DNA of 64,000 nucleotides, taken from contig NC_134936.1 in NCBI RefSeq assembly GCF_051020765.1, forward strand, positions 1,178,001 through 1,242,000, given 5' to 3'. The stretch comes from Lasioglossum baleicum (taxonomy: Eukaryota > Arthropoda > Insecta > Hymenoptera > Halictidae). Each line of letters opens with the position of its first letter. The stretch's first letter is position 1. The translations under genes were made by a program, and so were the position numbers. Below the pieces are notes generated by a model. It was not told where the DNA came from and ran no database searches. It saw nothing but the letters and a program-made list of their open reading frames with translations. Shown piece by piece: positions 1 to 10,990 of this stretch.

Positions 1-222
1 AAGCGCACGATACTCCATACTTCGTATTCGGAGAGCAGGATGAAACATTGGAACACCTACCTACCCTCTGATTTTGATGATTTTTGGTTATACCCCCCGA
101 CAAAATTATAAGACTTATAAAAAATGAATGTGGGATCAGGACCACCCATACTAAACGCGTATAGAGGTTAGGAAACGTTAGAGCGTTCCGTGGGTGTGCG
201 CGTTAGCTGATCAGCCACCACC
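1..222. other. No recognised feature
   Basis: No coding frame, tandem repeat or terminal inverted repeat could be supported here. The stretch ends at the left tip of the foldback element that begins near 223. Confidence 0.4.
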
Positions 223-1189
223 TAGTCCAGTCAATGAATGCTCATAAGGGGGGTGTAGAGGGAAATGGAAGGAACAAAATTTTTAACTTTGGGACTTTGT
301 TTGGACTAGTTAGGAGGTAAACATACTAAAAGTCCCCACTCCTATGAGGTAAGCGGAGTGCAGGGGGGCACGTAGAAGATCCCCTTTTTCGGTTTTCCGC
401 TTATATCTCGGAAACTACGTGTCCTAACGATAAGGCCGTTCTATATAAAATTAAAGCTGACAAAATGTGCCATAAGATTGACTTAATTGAGTTTTCCGCT
501 ATCTCGCATAGTTTCCGAAATATCCGCGCTCAAAGTTCACTAACTCTTCGGCACGATTAGTAAAACTTCAGCGCGGATATCTCGGAAACTATGCGAGATA
601 GCGAACAACTGAATCGAATCAATCTTGTGGCACATTTTATCAGCTTTAATTTTGTATACAGGGTGTCCCAAAATTCGTGAAAATCCCGAAAGGGGGTGGT
701 TCCTGAGACCATTTCAAGCGACATTTTCCTATGCACAAATGTTATCCGTGGCTTTGTTTAGGAGTTATTAACGAAAAACACGGTCCAATCAGTGCGCGAC
801 CTAGACGCGAGTTGGCACAGTCGGCCTGGCGCGCCAAATGTCTATATGACGTTTCACTAATTGTGCCGAAGAGTTAGTGAACTTTGAGCGCGGATATTTC
901 GGAAACTATGCGAGATAGCGAAAAACTGAATTAAGTAAATCTTATGGCACATTTTGTCAGCTTTAATTTTATGAAGAACGGCCTTATCGTTAGGACACGT
1001 AGTTTCCGAGATATAAGCGGAAAATCTAAAAAGGGTATTTTCTACGTGCCCCCCCCCCCCCGCACCCCGCTCACCTTCTAGGAGCGGGGACTTTTAGTAT
1101 GTTTACCTACTACCTAGTCCAAACAAAGACCCAAAGTTAAAAATTGTGTTCCTTCCATTTCCCTCTTCAACTTTTCGTTGACTGGACTA
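223..1189. mobile_element. Foldback element with about 300-bp inverted arms
   Basis: The left arm (about 258-558) and right arm (about 855-1165) are imperfect reverse complements. They share the GAGGGAAATGGAAGGAA edge, the CTCGGAAACTACGTGTCCTA block and the TCGGAAACTATGCGAGATAG block. The tips read GTCCAGTCAA and TTGACTGGAC next to TA, which would suit a Tc1/mariner-type insertion. Between the arms lie a second partial copy of the arm (570-650) and a half-length family A element. No coding capacity is seen. Superfamily assignment is an inference from the TA flanks. Confidence 0.7.
659..845 (+). mobile_element. Family A half element (CAGGGTGTCCC end)
   Basis: The segment starts at a TA dinucleotide with CAGGGTGTCCCAAAATTCG. 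It carries the block that is diagnostic of this family in the window: a TTTAGGAGTTATTAACGA core followed by a CCAATCAGNGCGCGACC tract and a GGCGCGCC-rich end. Only one arm is present. The other family A loci show that two such arms face each other in complete copies. Confidence 0.75.
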
Positions 1190-1196
1190 ACCAGTG

Positions 1197-1332
1197 TAGT
1201 GTTGTATAAAGCTCGAGTCTTCGAAGCTCCAGAGCTCAGTCTTAAAGACTTCTTCTAAATCTTCTTCTATAGAAACTTAGTCTTTAAGACTGAGCTCTGA
1301 AGCTTCGAAGACTCGAGCTTTATACAACACTA
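1197..1332. mobile_element. 136-bp hAT-type MITE
   Basis: About 50-bp near-perfect inverted repeats start TAGTGTTGTATAAAGCTCG and surround a short TTCTTCT-rich centre. Both sides carry the 8-bp duplication AACCAGTG (1189-1196 and 1333-1340). The 8-bp duplication and TAGTG tips are the hAT pattern. There is no coding capacity. Confidence 0.9.
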
Positions 1333-1356
1333 AACCAGTGAGATCGCGGATACAAT

Positions 1357-1694
1357 CAGTGTTCCGATGTGGTGCATCTTTTTTCGCGCATGCGCGGCTA
1401 TTTCAGCCTCAATAAACTAAGATTCTCGATAAAATGGGGTACCTTGAGCACCCCGCAGAATTTAAAAAAATTGGTATGATTTGATCCTGGAAATGAATGT
1501 ATAACAAGTGTATTTGTGTATCTTTTGTAACTCGTGGAACATGTCCTGGAATTTTTCTGTCCGGAACAGATTGTTTCGGTACATTCTCGCCAATATAACT
1601 GCCTCGGGGCTCTGGTACCTCATTATCCTAATATAGATACGTTACTGTCTTGGCCGCGCATGCGCGAGAAAAGATGCACCATATCGGAACACTG
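1357..1694. mobile_element. 338-bp hAT-type MITE with CGCGCATGCGCG in both TIRs
   Basis: The TIRs begin CAGTGTTCCGATNTGGTGCA and run about 42 bp. The exact 8-bp duplication GATACAAT flanks the element (1349-1356 and 1695-1702). Each TIR contains the 12-mer CGCGCATGCGCG (1385-1396 and 1655-1666). A related copy in opposite orientation lies at 25509-25798. It is non-autonomous; small open frames inside are not gene-like. Confidence 0.92.
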
Positions 1695-1751
1695 GATACA
1701 ATTCCCGCTGGCGGTTCCCTATTCTTCCTGAAACCCTACACGAGTAGTATA

Positions 1752-2340
1752 CAGTAAAGTCGAGATGAAGCTCTCATCGCCTGTTCCGAGCAAGGACAGA
1801 GATCGTGTAGGAAAACTATTTTTTTTTATGACTGCGTCGACCACTGCGAAAGTTCAAATGATGCTGAACGTAGAAAAGGACAGCATGTAAACACGGACCG
1901 CCCGGCAACTCGAGATTCTTGGCCCCTCGCGGGGATGCCTCCAGTGAATTGGGCAGTAGTGTACCGATTGAACCCACCGTTTTTCGCGCATGCGCGGCCA
2001 GGGCAGTAGCGTATCTACAATGACGCAGCAGAGTGGCCAGGGCCCTGACGCCTTGAGGCAGTTATATTGGCGGCAATGTACCGGTGTTTTTGGCGGGACG
2101 ACTGATGGACCAGAGACGTGGCGCGGAACGAGATAAGTATTGTTACTACTTTTAAAAATCTTCTTTAAAAGTCTGCGGGGTGCTCAAGCTACCAGATTTC
2201 ATCGAAATGCTTACGTTACTGGGGCTGAAATTGTCGCGCATGCGCGAAAAACGGTGGGTTCAATGGGAATACTGCTGGGCAGGCAGTGGAAGGTACAGTA
2301 ATCGCAGAGATCCTCAGGGATCTAGACCGCGACTTTACTG
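1752..2340. mobile_element. Family B element (CAGTAAAGTC ends), interrupted by a hAT MITE
   Basis: The left tip CAGTAAAGTCGAGAT follows TA at 1750-1751 and the right tip is CGACTTTACTG at 2340. The interior matches the compact copy at 31072-31312, including the GAGCAAGGACAGAGATCGTG and ATGACTGCGTCGACC blocks. A hAT element at 1957-2274 splits it. No transposase is seen. A TA target suggests a Tc1/mariner-type DNA transposon, but the superfamily is not proven. Confidence 0.8.
1957..2274. mobile_element. hAT-type MITE nested in family B
   Basis: The TIRs share ATTGAACCCACCG and CGCGCATGCGCG (1985-1996 and 2235-2246). The flanks TTGGGCAG (1949-1956) and CTGGGCAG (2275-2282) fit an 8-bp duplication with one mismatch. 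The centre resembles the copies at 1357-1694 and 8718-9068. Confidence 0.75.
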
Positions 2341-2821
2341 CAACACTTTATCCAGTTCTACGCCTTCCATAAATCTACGGTCCCAAGAATTTTAACAAGA
2401 AATGTAAATACTGTTTTTTTTCGATACAAGACGATGGCTGGGAACGGATTTCGACGCATTGCTGATGAGGATACCTATACGGCTTGGCATTGTTCTTGAG
2501 TGGGCCAACAGTTTATGGGTCCCATAAAGTTGTCCGGCAAATTATAAAGTGTTCGGCCAAACAGCGATATCTTTTGTTGGAAAAGAATAGAATACGATAT
2601 ATCTACTCGTTCTGGAACTAATTGTAAGGGGTGTCGGACGGACAACTTCAAAACAAGAAGAGGGGATGTGTACTCTTGTGTACAAGATGTACTCTTGCAT
2701 ATACAAACAGAAGATAACATTTATGTCTCTTTGAATGTCGGTTTTGGCTACCGTAAAGACGGGCAACAATCAATAAATATCATTGAAGAGTTAAATAGGC
2801 CTAATAAGCCTTCTTCTTATT
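2341..2821. other. Unassigned stretch
   Basis: No gene is supported. The words around 2557-2582 (CAGCGATATCTTTT, GGAAAAGA) recur at 10556-10586, which suggests a decayed dispersed repeat. Two overlapping minus-strand open frames at 2475-2769 have no recognisable motifs. Confidence 0.3.
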
Positions 2822-3380
2822 GTTAGTCATCCCATAAGTTCGTGCCGTTTTTCGAGCGGTTGCATATGTTAATTTTGTAATCATACCTTTAAGTTTGTTT
2901 TAAGTATTTTCAGAACATCCGACATCTCCTGAACTGACAAATTCTGTAATTTCTGTACAAGGTCTCGAATTTTATCTTCGTCTATCTGAAGTGGACGCCC
3001 GGAACGTTCCTCGTCTTCTAAACAAAAAGTCCCACCTTTAAAACGTTGAAACCACTTCCTACCGCTACGAGATGAAAGCGCATTTTCTCCGTAAACAGCA
3101 TATATGTTGTTCGTCGCGATTGTTACTGAACTTCCTTTCCGAAATTCATAAAATATGAGATGTCGGAAATGGATACGCATTCCGTTCATGATTTTTCACT
3201 GCTAGGAATCACTCTGTTCACTATTTCACGATCTTGTGCCCACGAGAACCTTCTCTAGACTATTCCCGAACAGCAACGCTTAAGGGCATGGGTCCTTTAT
3301 CGCCGTAAAGTCTATAAATCGACGCATGCAATGTACACACAAAAGTCGGCACGAACTTATGGGATGACGGATGACCTAAT
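2822..3380 (-). mobile_element. Internally deleted mariner element
   Basis: The inverted ends share GTCATCCCATAAGTTCGTGCCG (about 2826-2847 and 3345-3367 in reverse). The right end carries an extra GTCATCC duplication. The element is about 0.56 kb, against roughly 1.3 kb for complete mariners, and it retains only the 5' part of the transposase gene on the minus strand. A TA lies just beyond the right end, before an AT microsatellite. Confidence 0.75.
2881..3189 (-). pseudogene. Mariner transposase, N-terminal fragment
   Basis: A 102-residue open frame matches the N-terminal DNA-binding half of mariner-family transposases. It has the FRHLIFYEFRKG start, the YGENALS segment, the RKWFQRFKGG helix and the DEERSGRP linker that separates the helix-turn-helix region from the catalytic domain. 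The whole DD34D catalytic half is missing, so it cannot be an active transposase. The inverted ends of the same element flank it. The name rests on motif recognition only. Confidence 0.85.
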
Positions 3381-3446
3381 ATATATATATATATATATGT
3401 ATATATTTGTGTGTACATTTCATGCTGCATATATATATATATATAT
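3381..3446. repeat. AT-rich microsatellites
   Basis: Runs of (AT)n at about 3380-3397 and 3430-3447 frame a short non-repetitive piece. The second run abuts the TA at the tip of the next inverted-repeat element. Confidence 0.85.
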
Positions 3447-3447
3447 A

Positions 3448-5674
3448 CAGGGTGAAGCACTAACTATTGTAAAGTTGTAAAGATTTCGAAATAAAAGTTG
3501 CATCCGACAACAGGGGCCGTACTTATTTTTAGTGTGACAATAATCTTTTGTTACTAGGCGAAGTAGATTCAGAGATTTCCAGGTCACCTTTATTTTTTTA
3601 AAATGGAATGCTATGTTTTGGTAGTTGTTTTCTGACAGTGTCTATTGAGACAAATCCAACGAGGTGCAACATTAAGGTCTCTATGAAGGCCAGCAATCTT
3701 CTTATCACGGATTGAGTAGTATTTCCTATCACATCGGCACTTATCGAATCACATGCTGTAACAATTTATTGTACAAATTTATTTAATTGTATGGCGTGTA
3801 GGATGAGAATGTTGAGGATATCTTTCAGCGTATAAATCTCTAGCTCTCACTGAATTTTGCTGGCATTTTCCGTAAATGAGAAGCATATACAGGGTGTTTA
3901 CCTACAGGTGGGAGAAAATTTAAGGGGTGGTTCTCGACGATAATATAAGACGAAAATGAAGAATAAAAAAATTGCGATTTCGGCTTCGTTATTTAGTTAT
4001 TAACAATTAAAAATCCGCCTAAAATGCTGCAACACTTCTAACAAAAGTATACGTTGCGTACGCCACACAGGCGCGCGACGGTCTCGTATCAAGTGACAAA
4101 CGCATGCATACCTTGGTTCTCATTTGGGGCCTCAGCGAGGTGAAAATGTTTAAAAAATCGTGGGACGACATTGAACCTACTTACTCGTTAAAATCCACAA
4201 GGGCATTTCTAATATCCGCCCTATGGAATTATCGAGTAGAAGGGGTCAATGCCCTTTCACTTTTAAATTCTTCTCGCACATATCCACAAATCCTTATCCT
4301 GCACTATAATTGTTCATAACACCGTACTTAATATACTGGAATAAACGCTCTAGTACTATTTACAATATCATACACACGCACTACGAGTTTACAGAGAGTA
4401 CCAGTTTACTGAGGGGAATGAGGAGAATGTAAAGAACTGGTAATCCTTTAATGTTGAAACGCTGCACTTTATTGAACTTGATTTACGTCGCGAGACTCGC
4501 TCACAGACGGAACGGACATCTTGAGGTCGTGTGTGATTTCTGCTAACGGAAATCTTCAACGCGTGCGAGAAGAATCGTCCGTACAAGCTAGCATCCGTAT
4601 GCACACTGATTCAAGACAGCTGATGAGGTCGATGCCAGATGCCAGATCGATAAAACAAATGAAGATCTACAGCAAACTACCGCCCAAACATCGCGCGTTG
4701 CTATACCAATACATTGTCTATTCTGTTTTCACGAATTTCGTGATTCTTCCTCATTCTGTCTGCGACCGCGAAATATCTCATGTGTGTGCATTGACCACAT
4801 CAGCTGTCTTGAATCAGTGTGCATACGGATACTAGCTTGTACGGACGATTCTCCTCGCACGCGTTGACGATTTCCGTTCGCAGAAATCACACACGACCTC
4901 AAGATGTCCGTTCCGTCTGTGAGCGAGTCTCGCGACGTAGACCAAGTTCAATAAAGTGCAGTGTTTCAACATTAAAGGATTACTAGTTCTGTACATTCTC
5001 CTCATTCCCCTCAGTAAACTGGTACTCCCTGTAAACTCGTAGTGCGTGTGTATGATATTGTAAATAGTACTAGAGCGTTTATTCCAGTATATTAAGTACG
5101 GTGTTATGAACAATTATAGTGCAGGATAAGGATTTGTGGATATGTGCGAGAAGAATTTAAAAGTGAAAGGGCATTGACCTCTTCTACTCGATAATTCCAT
5201 AGGGCGGATATTAGAAATGCCCTTGTGGATTTTAACGAGTAGGTAGGTAGGTTCAATGTCGTCCAACGATTTTTTAAACATTTTCACCTCGCTGAGGCCC
5301 CAAATGAGAACCAAGGTATGCATGCGTTTGTCACTTGATACGAGACTGTCTCGCGCCTGTGTGACGTACGCAACATATACTTTAGAAGTGTTGCAGCATT
5401 TCAGGCGGATTTTTAATTGTTAATAACTAAATAACGAAGCCAAAATCGCAATTTTTTTATTCTTCATTTTCGTCTTATATTATCGTCGAGAACCACCCCT
5501 TAAATTTTCTCCCACCTGTAGGTAAACACCCTGTATAAATGAGAAGTTTGTCATTGCCAGTTTTAGTAAATACGCTGAAAGATATGCTCAACGTTCTCAC
5601 CCTACATTGTTACAACATGTGATTCGATAAGTGCCGAAGTGATAGGAAATACTGCTCAATCCGTAATAAGAAGA
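3448..5674. mobile_element. Outer foldback (CAGGGTGAAGC end), partly preserved
   Basis: The left arm begins at TA with CAGGGTGAAGC and runs to 3889. The block 3700-3885 (GGATTGAGTAGTATTTCCTA, GGCACTTATCGAATCACATG) returns as its reverse complement at 5534-5674. A 1.64-kb palindrome sits between the arms and a family B composite begins at the end of the shortened right arm. The far right tip was not found, so it was probably lost. Confidence 0.6.
3890..5533. mobile_element. 1.64-kb palindromic foldback (CAGGGTGTTTACC ends)
   Basis: Arms of about 720 bp (3890-4610 and about 4815-5533) are near-perfect reverse complements around a short unique centre. TA flanks both sides (3888-3889 and 5534-5535). 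The mirrored open frames at 4104-4319 and 5114-5323 encode almost the same peptide only because of the palindrome. No transposase is present. Confidence 0.88.
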
Positions 5675-6299
5675 TACAGTAACGTCGGGTTATTTCTCAG
5701 CGATCGCCTACCCACAATTTGTCAAGTGCCTATCCCCTCCACGCGAAGCACGAGCTGCCTCGGTTTCTGAGCAGTGTAAAGATGCCGCGTAATCTGATCT
5801 CGGCTCGGGTATATCGGTGTCAATCACTATTAATCCAATTACAAAACTTCTTTACTTTACATTATTTTTTTATTGGACTTTCACCAACTTACTTGTGGCT
5901 TTTTTCTGATTAAAATGACACTAAACACCATACAATTTCAACGGTATTTAGTGGTTTAATCGACGATGAAAGTTTCGGGCGCAAGGAAGGACAGCGTATG
6001 GGAAAGAAAGAGACACGGACAGTCGCCGTCGCCGGCACAACACAGGCCCGCGTGTCCGCTCTCCTTCCTTGCTCCCAAAACTTTCATCGTCGATTAAACC
6101 ACTCAATACAGTTGGAATTATACAGGTTGTTACGTCTAAAACAGGACACCTAAATATCTGCTCTATCTCTGAAAATACAAAAAATGTTTCTAACGTAATC
6201 TAAATGGTTTCAAAAGACGAATCAGATGGAAGAATCGTTTTTTATAAATTGTAATTTTTTAATCGTTTTTGCAAGGTCACTCGTGTTTTTTTACATATA

Positions 6300-7908
6300 C
6301 AGGGTGTCCCAGAACAAGTGTCGTTCCTTGAAATGGGAGGTTCCTGAAACCATTCTAAGAGACATTTTCCTTTGCACCAATGTCAACTGCGGCTTTGTTT
6401 AGGAGTTATTAACGAAAAACACGGACCAATCAGAGCGCGCCCTGGCCCGGCGCGCCAAGCCGCGCCGGCAAGCGAGTGTCGCGGTACGCCGCACAGTGGG
6501 GTATTTGGCCTGTTTAGCGCACCAAAACTATTGCGACGTTATCAATAGTGTGAAGGTCATACTATTATATATCGTTGAATTCGTCTTAACACCAGCTACA
6601 ACACTATCAAATCAAAAATACAACTTAATGTTTAAAAAATCGAAGCGACCTTGTTTTTTTTTAAACAAAATTTTTTCGAATTTTATATATTGAAGTTTAT
6701 ATTGAAGTTAATACTGTTAAACTTTTGTCTCAAACATTTTTTCGTCAGATTGAGAGAAATTGCTATTGCAACGTTACTAATAGTGTAAAAACTATTGCAA
6801 CGTTGTTAACAACGTTATTAATAGTGTGAAGGTCATACTATTATATATCGTTGAATTCGTCTTAACACCAGCTACAACACTATCAAATCAAAAATACAAC
6901 TTAATGTTTAAAAAATCGAAGCGACCATGTTTTTTTGTTTTAAACAAAATTTTTTCGAAGTTTTATATATTGAAGTTTATATTGAGGTTAATACTGTTAA
7001 ACTTTCGTTTCAAACATTTTTTCGTAAAAAAACAAAAATATATTATAAATATTAATTAATTTTTATTAATTTTTTTTTATAATATAAATTAATATTCTAG
7101 CAATAATGACTTTCATTTTCCTTCATTTACTTCCAAGTATCTATCACCTACAGCTCAGTTATTTCATCATTATCAGTCATATGATATACGGTCGGTTCAT
7201 GCCATACTGATCTAAATCGCATAAAAAGGTATGTTCCAGCACGAGATCGCACGCAAACTTTTCACGATTGTTTAAAGCAATGTCTAATGATTAACCCCTA
7301 AAAAAATTAGAGGGGTGTTTTGCGGAGAAAAAAAGTTATTACATGATACATATTAATTTTCTGAAAAAAAATTATATCACTTTTAATTGTTTATTCTATC
7401 AAAACCACCGAAGAGTATAAAACAAAAAGCAGTAAAATTACTCTATAAACCTTCCTTTACATCCTAGGTATGTTTTTATCTCGATTTGATACACTAAACT
7501 TGTGAGAAAGATCATTTCTTTAACACAAGTTTTTCAATGCTTCTCTCGGTCCCGAGAATATGTTACTTTCAAGTATCTATAGGTTACTAAATAGTACCGT
7601 TTATGGAAAAATATTATTGTAGATTACTTGCATATATATTCAGGTACATGGGTAAAAAGTTTTAGTCATTTTGAACAAAGTAAAAATTTCGACTTTTGGC
7701 GCGCTAAACAGGCCAAATACCCCACTGTGCGCCGTGACATCGCATCGTGACGGCGCGGCGGCCCAGGGCGCGCTCTGATTGGTCCGTGTTTTTCGTTAAT
7801 AACTCCTAAACAAAGCCGCAGTTGACATTGGTGCAAAGGAAAATGTCTCTTAGAATGGTCTCAGGAACCTCCCATTTCAAGGAACGACACTTGTTCTGGG
7901 ACACCCTG
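6300..7908. mobile_element. Family A-type foldback split by a Transib-like element
   Basis: Arms of about 190 bp begin CAGGGTGTCCCAGAACAAG and end in the reverse complement, next to TA (6298-6299 and 7909-7910). They carry the GTTATTAACGAAAAACACGG and CCAATCAGAGCGCGCC blocks of family A. The region between the arms (6492-7729) is a separate insertion with its own ends. Confidence 0.88.
6492..7729. mobile_element. Transib-like element, 1.24 kb (CACAGTG ends, 5-bp TSD)
   Basis: The TIRs begin CACAGTGGGGTATTTGGCC. The exact 5-bp GC-rich duplication CGCCG flanks the element (6487-6491 and 7730-7734). The interior contains a tandem duplication of about 330 bp (6537-6740 resembles 6827-7030). It is AT-rich with no transposase frame. 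The CACAGTG tip and 5-bp GC-rich target are the known Transib pattern. Confidence 0.8.
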
Positions 7909-8205
7909 TATACACACATTTTTTGTTGTTGTATGTTATAGCAAACATTATTGTGCATTTATCCATGTTTAATAGCGTGACCTTGAAATGACCGTGAACT
8001 CTAAAATTTACTAATTAAAATAAGCAGAACTTACTTTCAGTGACTTTTCAGATTTCAACGGTAACAGAAATTCGACCATGTGTGAACTTATACTTGTAAA
8101 TAAACACATTGTATCATTCCTCTGTGTACATAGAGAGTCAGAGAGATATGTATTTAAGAGTTTGCTCACTGCTAGATTTCTCAGTGTATCGACAAGCGAT
8201 CCATA

Positions 8206-8642
8206 ATGCGTTATTCAGAACAGGAGAAAATTCAAATGGTTTTAATTTACGGTGAATCTCGAGAGTGTCTAACTAAGAGAAGCAATACGAATTTACAAAG
8301 ACAAATTTCCAGAACGTTCTTGTCCATCACGTTCGGCATACTCAAGTATTGTTAAAACATTTTGTGAGACTGGTAGTGTCAACAAAAACATTTGTGTGAG
8401 ACGTAAGATTGTTACTCGTGAAGCAAATGTGAATAATATCATCGCTAAACTTAATCAAAACTCGCATTTTCTCAATGGGGTATACGGAAAATGATAGTAA
8501 TGAAATGTTTTTCCAAACAGTATTGTTTACGGATGAAGCATCCTTTACAAATCATGGTCAGGTGAACCTCGAGAATATGCATTATTGGTCGGTTGAAAAT
8601 CCACGATGGATTAGGCAACTCGATAAGCAGAGACCATGGACC
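8206..8642 (+). pseudogene. Transposase fragment 1 (DUF4817 helix-turn-helix to DDE start)
   Basis: The frame opens with MRYSEQEKIQMVLIYGE, a start typical of insect mariner-like transposases with a DUF4817 domain. After a frameshift near 8270 it continues with REAIRIYKDKFPER and the GSVNKN linker. A stop near 8490 and a deletion follow. From about 8500 it reads VLFTDEASFTNHGQVN then YWSVENPRW, the first catalytic aspartate segment of a DDE domain. Homology breaks at 8642, where a GC-rich insertion starts. The C-terminal piece is at 9660-9890. It is non-functional. Confidence 0.8.
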
Positions 8643-9212
8643 ATAAGCCCCGTTTCACACTTGAGCGGACCGTCCGCGCTCCGCGCGCGGAGCAAGTTAC
8701 CTGCAATGTTATGGGAGCAGTGATGTGATCAGACCCACCGTAACTCGCGCATGCGCGGCAATTTCAGCCTCAGTAGCGTAACTATTTCGATGAAATCGTG
8801 TAGCTTGAACACCCCGCAGACTTTTATAATTGAAACTTATTCTTTATTTTGAGGATGGGATAGGGAAAGAGCACTGCAATAACTACGCAAAAGAATACAT
8901 AATCGTCTCCCGTCCATCAGTCGTCCCGCCAATAACACTGGTACATTCCCGCCAGAATAACTGCCTCAAGGCGTCAGGGCCCTGGCCGCTCGGCTGTGTC
9001 ATTGTAGATACGGTACTGTCTTGGCCGCGCATGCGCGAGTTACGGTGGGTCTGATCACATCACTGCTGTATGGGAGCTTTCACAGTACAGCGGACGGTCT
9101 GCGCGCGGAGCGAGCGTCCGCAGTCCGCACGGCTCTTCCGCGTCCGCGCCACAGAGTTCCATGTAATGTAGGCTTTCACAGCCAAGCGGACTCCGCCGCG
9201 GAGCAAGCATCT
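8643..9212. mobile_element. GC-rich insertion in the transposase gene
   Basis: The transposase homology is interrupted by GC-rich DNA with inverted words such as GAGCGGACCGTCCGCG and GCGGACGGTCTGCGCGCGGA. A hAT MITE (8718-9068) sits inside. The exact tips were not resolved, so only the presence of an insertion is claimed. Confidence 0.45.
8718..9068. mobile_element. hAT-type MITE, 351 bp
   Basis: The TIRs share CAGTGATGTGATCAGACCC and the 12-mer CGCGCATGCGCG (8746-8757 and 9026-9037). TATGGGAG flanks the element (8710-8717 and 9069-9076). The right end carries a small extra CTG. The interior words match the copies at 1357-1694 and 1957-2274. Confidence 0.88.
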
Positions 9213-9215
9213 ATA

Positions 9216-9571
9216 CAGGGTGTCCCAAAATTCGTGAAAATCCCGAAAGGAGGTGGTTCCTGAGACCATTTCAAGCGACATTTTCCTTTGCAAAAATGTT
9301 ATCCGCGGCTTTGTTTAGGAGTTATTAACGAAAAACACGGACCAATCAGAGCGCGATCTAGACGCGAGTTGCCACAGTCGGCCCAGCGCGCCAAATGTTT
9401 ATTGGCCGACTGTGGCAACTCGCGTCTAGATCGCGCTCTGATTAGTCCGTGCTTTTCGTTAATAACTCCTAAACAAAGCCGCGGATAACATTTTTGCAAA
9501 GGAAAATGTCGCTTAAAATGGTCTCAGGAACCACCCCCTTTCGGGATTTTCACGAATTTTGGGACACCCTG
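9216..9571. mobile_element. Family A, complete 356-bp palindrome
   Basis: Two nearly identical arms of about 175 bp face each other around a short centre near 9395. The tips are CAGGGTGTCCC and GGGACACCCTG, and TA lies on both sides (9214-9215 and 9572-9573). Both strands give nearly the same 66-residue open frame, which is a product of the symmetry and not a gene. This is the cleanest family A copy here. Confidence 0.92.
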
Positions 9572-9659
9572 TATATATATATGTATATATATCAGATAAA
9601 GTAACTGTTCTTGTGTATTTATTAAATACGAGTGCAGTTAATAAGCTGCGCATAAAATT

Positions 9660-9895
9660 ATTCACCTACACCCGACCTCACCCACTTGATTTTTTCTTAT
9701 GGGGGACATTAAAGCTGTACGGTTAATCAAGAGCGGCCCACGACGCCAGAAAATATGAAGGAACGAATAATTGCTGCATGTGCTGATATGAAACCTGAAA
9801 TCATCGAAAGAGCTGTACAATCTGTCGTTTTTCGCCTCACGAAATGTATATCACAACGGAAGGACATCATTTCGAACATTTATTGCAGTGATAAA
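9660..9895 (+). pseudogene. Transposase fragment 2 (C-terminal DDE part)
   Basis: The segment encodes PLDFFLWGTLK, the conserved C-terminal block that carries the last catalytic acidic region in this family. After a frameshift follow PENMKERIIAACADM and VQSVVFRLTKCI, which is the usual C-terminal tail of DUF4817-type mariner transposases. It lies in the same orientation as fragment 1 and before the right TIR. The middle of the catalytic domain is missing. Confidence 0.8.
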
Positions 9896-10528
9896 TGTGA
9901 TTATTTACAAGTTCAAGATCATGTTCGAATTTCTGTTACCGTTGAAATCTGAAATGTCGCTGAAAGTAAGTTCTGCATTAATTAGCAAATTTTAGAGTTC
10001 ACGGTTCCATGGATGAATGCACAATAATGTTTGCTATAACATACAACAACAAAAAACGTGTGTATATATGTAAAAAAACACGAGTGACCTTGCAAAAACG
10101 ATTAAAATATTACAATTTATAAAAAACGATTCTTCCATCTGATTCGTCTTTTGAACCATTTAGATTACGTTAGAAACATTTTTTGTATTTTTAGAGATAG
10201 AGGAGATATTTAGGTGTCCTGTTTTAGACGAAACAACCTGTATAGTGTTTGGTGTCATTTTAATCAGAGAAATGCCATGCATAAGTTGGTGAAAGTCCCA
10301 TAAAATAATATTGAAAAATAAAGATGTTTTGTAATTGGATTAGTAGTGGTTTACACAGATACACTTCAGCCGCGCGATCCGTATTTACTTGCTGTCCTTT
10401 CCTACGTTCGACTTCAAGTGTACTCTCGGCACGGTCGCAGTAGACGCAGTCATAAAAAAATAATGAACCTACACGATATGTCTCTGTGCAGAACACAGCT
10501 GTTAAAAAAATATCGCGACTTTACTGTA

Positions 10529-10988
10529 GCAACTGTGATACACCATATAGTTCAGCCTAGCAGCGATATCTTTTCTTGGAAAAGATTAGAGAACTGCAAA
10601 AAAAGAAGAGGTGATATCGCCGTCTTATATCGAAAGAAACCTGTATCTCAGATACGCCGCTACTATGCACAGTAAAAAGTTGTTCAACCTATAGAGAGAC
10701 TTCTACAACATATTTGAAAATTATCTTAATCGAAGGATACGTAGCTGCTCCGTAGTTTCACCTATCCGCAGTCATAACAGTTATCAGCGGAGGAAATATA
10801 TTTCAGTCGTTCATAATTGCATAAAATATTGTTTGGCATTCGACCAAAGCAATAAAATTCTCCGAATCCGTTTCAAAGCAGTGTTTTTATTGCTCTGAAC
10901 AAAAATAATATTAAGTTGAATCATAATATATAATTGAAACAATAGCTAAAAGAGTCAATAAATGATTAAGTATTAATGATTAAAAGGA
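10529..10988. other. Unassigned AT-rich stretch
   Basis: No coding frame, TIR or tandem array is supported, apart from the short word at 10556-10586 that is shared with 2557-2582. Confidence 0.3.
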
Positions 10989-10990
10989 TA

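Larger units (their letters stand above)
6123..10240 (+). mobile_element. Mariner-like element with DUF4817-type transposase remains
   Basis: The ends read CAGGTTGTTACGTCTAAAACAG and, in reverse, CTGTTTTAGACGAAACAACCTG, with TA on both sides (6121-6122 and 10241-10242). The inverted ends continue for several hundred bases (6123-6299 plus 7910-8120, against 9880-10240). Inside are the broken transposase, a hAT MITE at 8718-9068 and two foldbacks (6300-7908 and 9216-9571). The tips match family D elements (14801, 16885, 49590), so it may be their autonomous relative. That link is an inference. Confidence 0.8.
5677..10526. mobile_element. Family B composite containing three further levels of insertion
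   Basis: The left tip CAGTAACGTCGGG follows TA (5675-5676). The right tip CGCGACTTTACTG precedes TA (10527-10528). The arms (about 5800-6005 and 6055-6120 plus 10243-10450) share the words CACTACTAATCCAATTACAA, ACTTTCACCAACTTA and GTTTAATCGACGATGAAAG. It is therefore a foldback-like long version of the element seen at 31072-31312. The mariner-like element at 6123-10240 interrupts its right arm exactly at a TA. Confidence 0.8.

Noticed and set aside
9288..9499. Two 66-codon frames on opposite strands with almost the same peptide
   Set aside because: They are the product of a palindromic element; the frame recurs wherever family A arms occur and has no coding motif.
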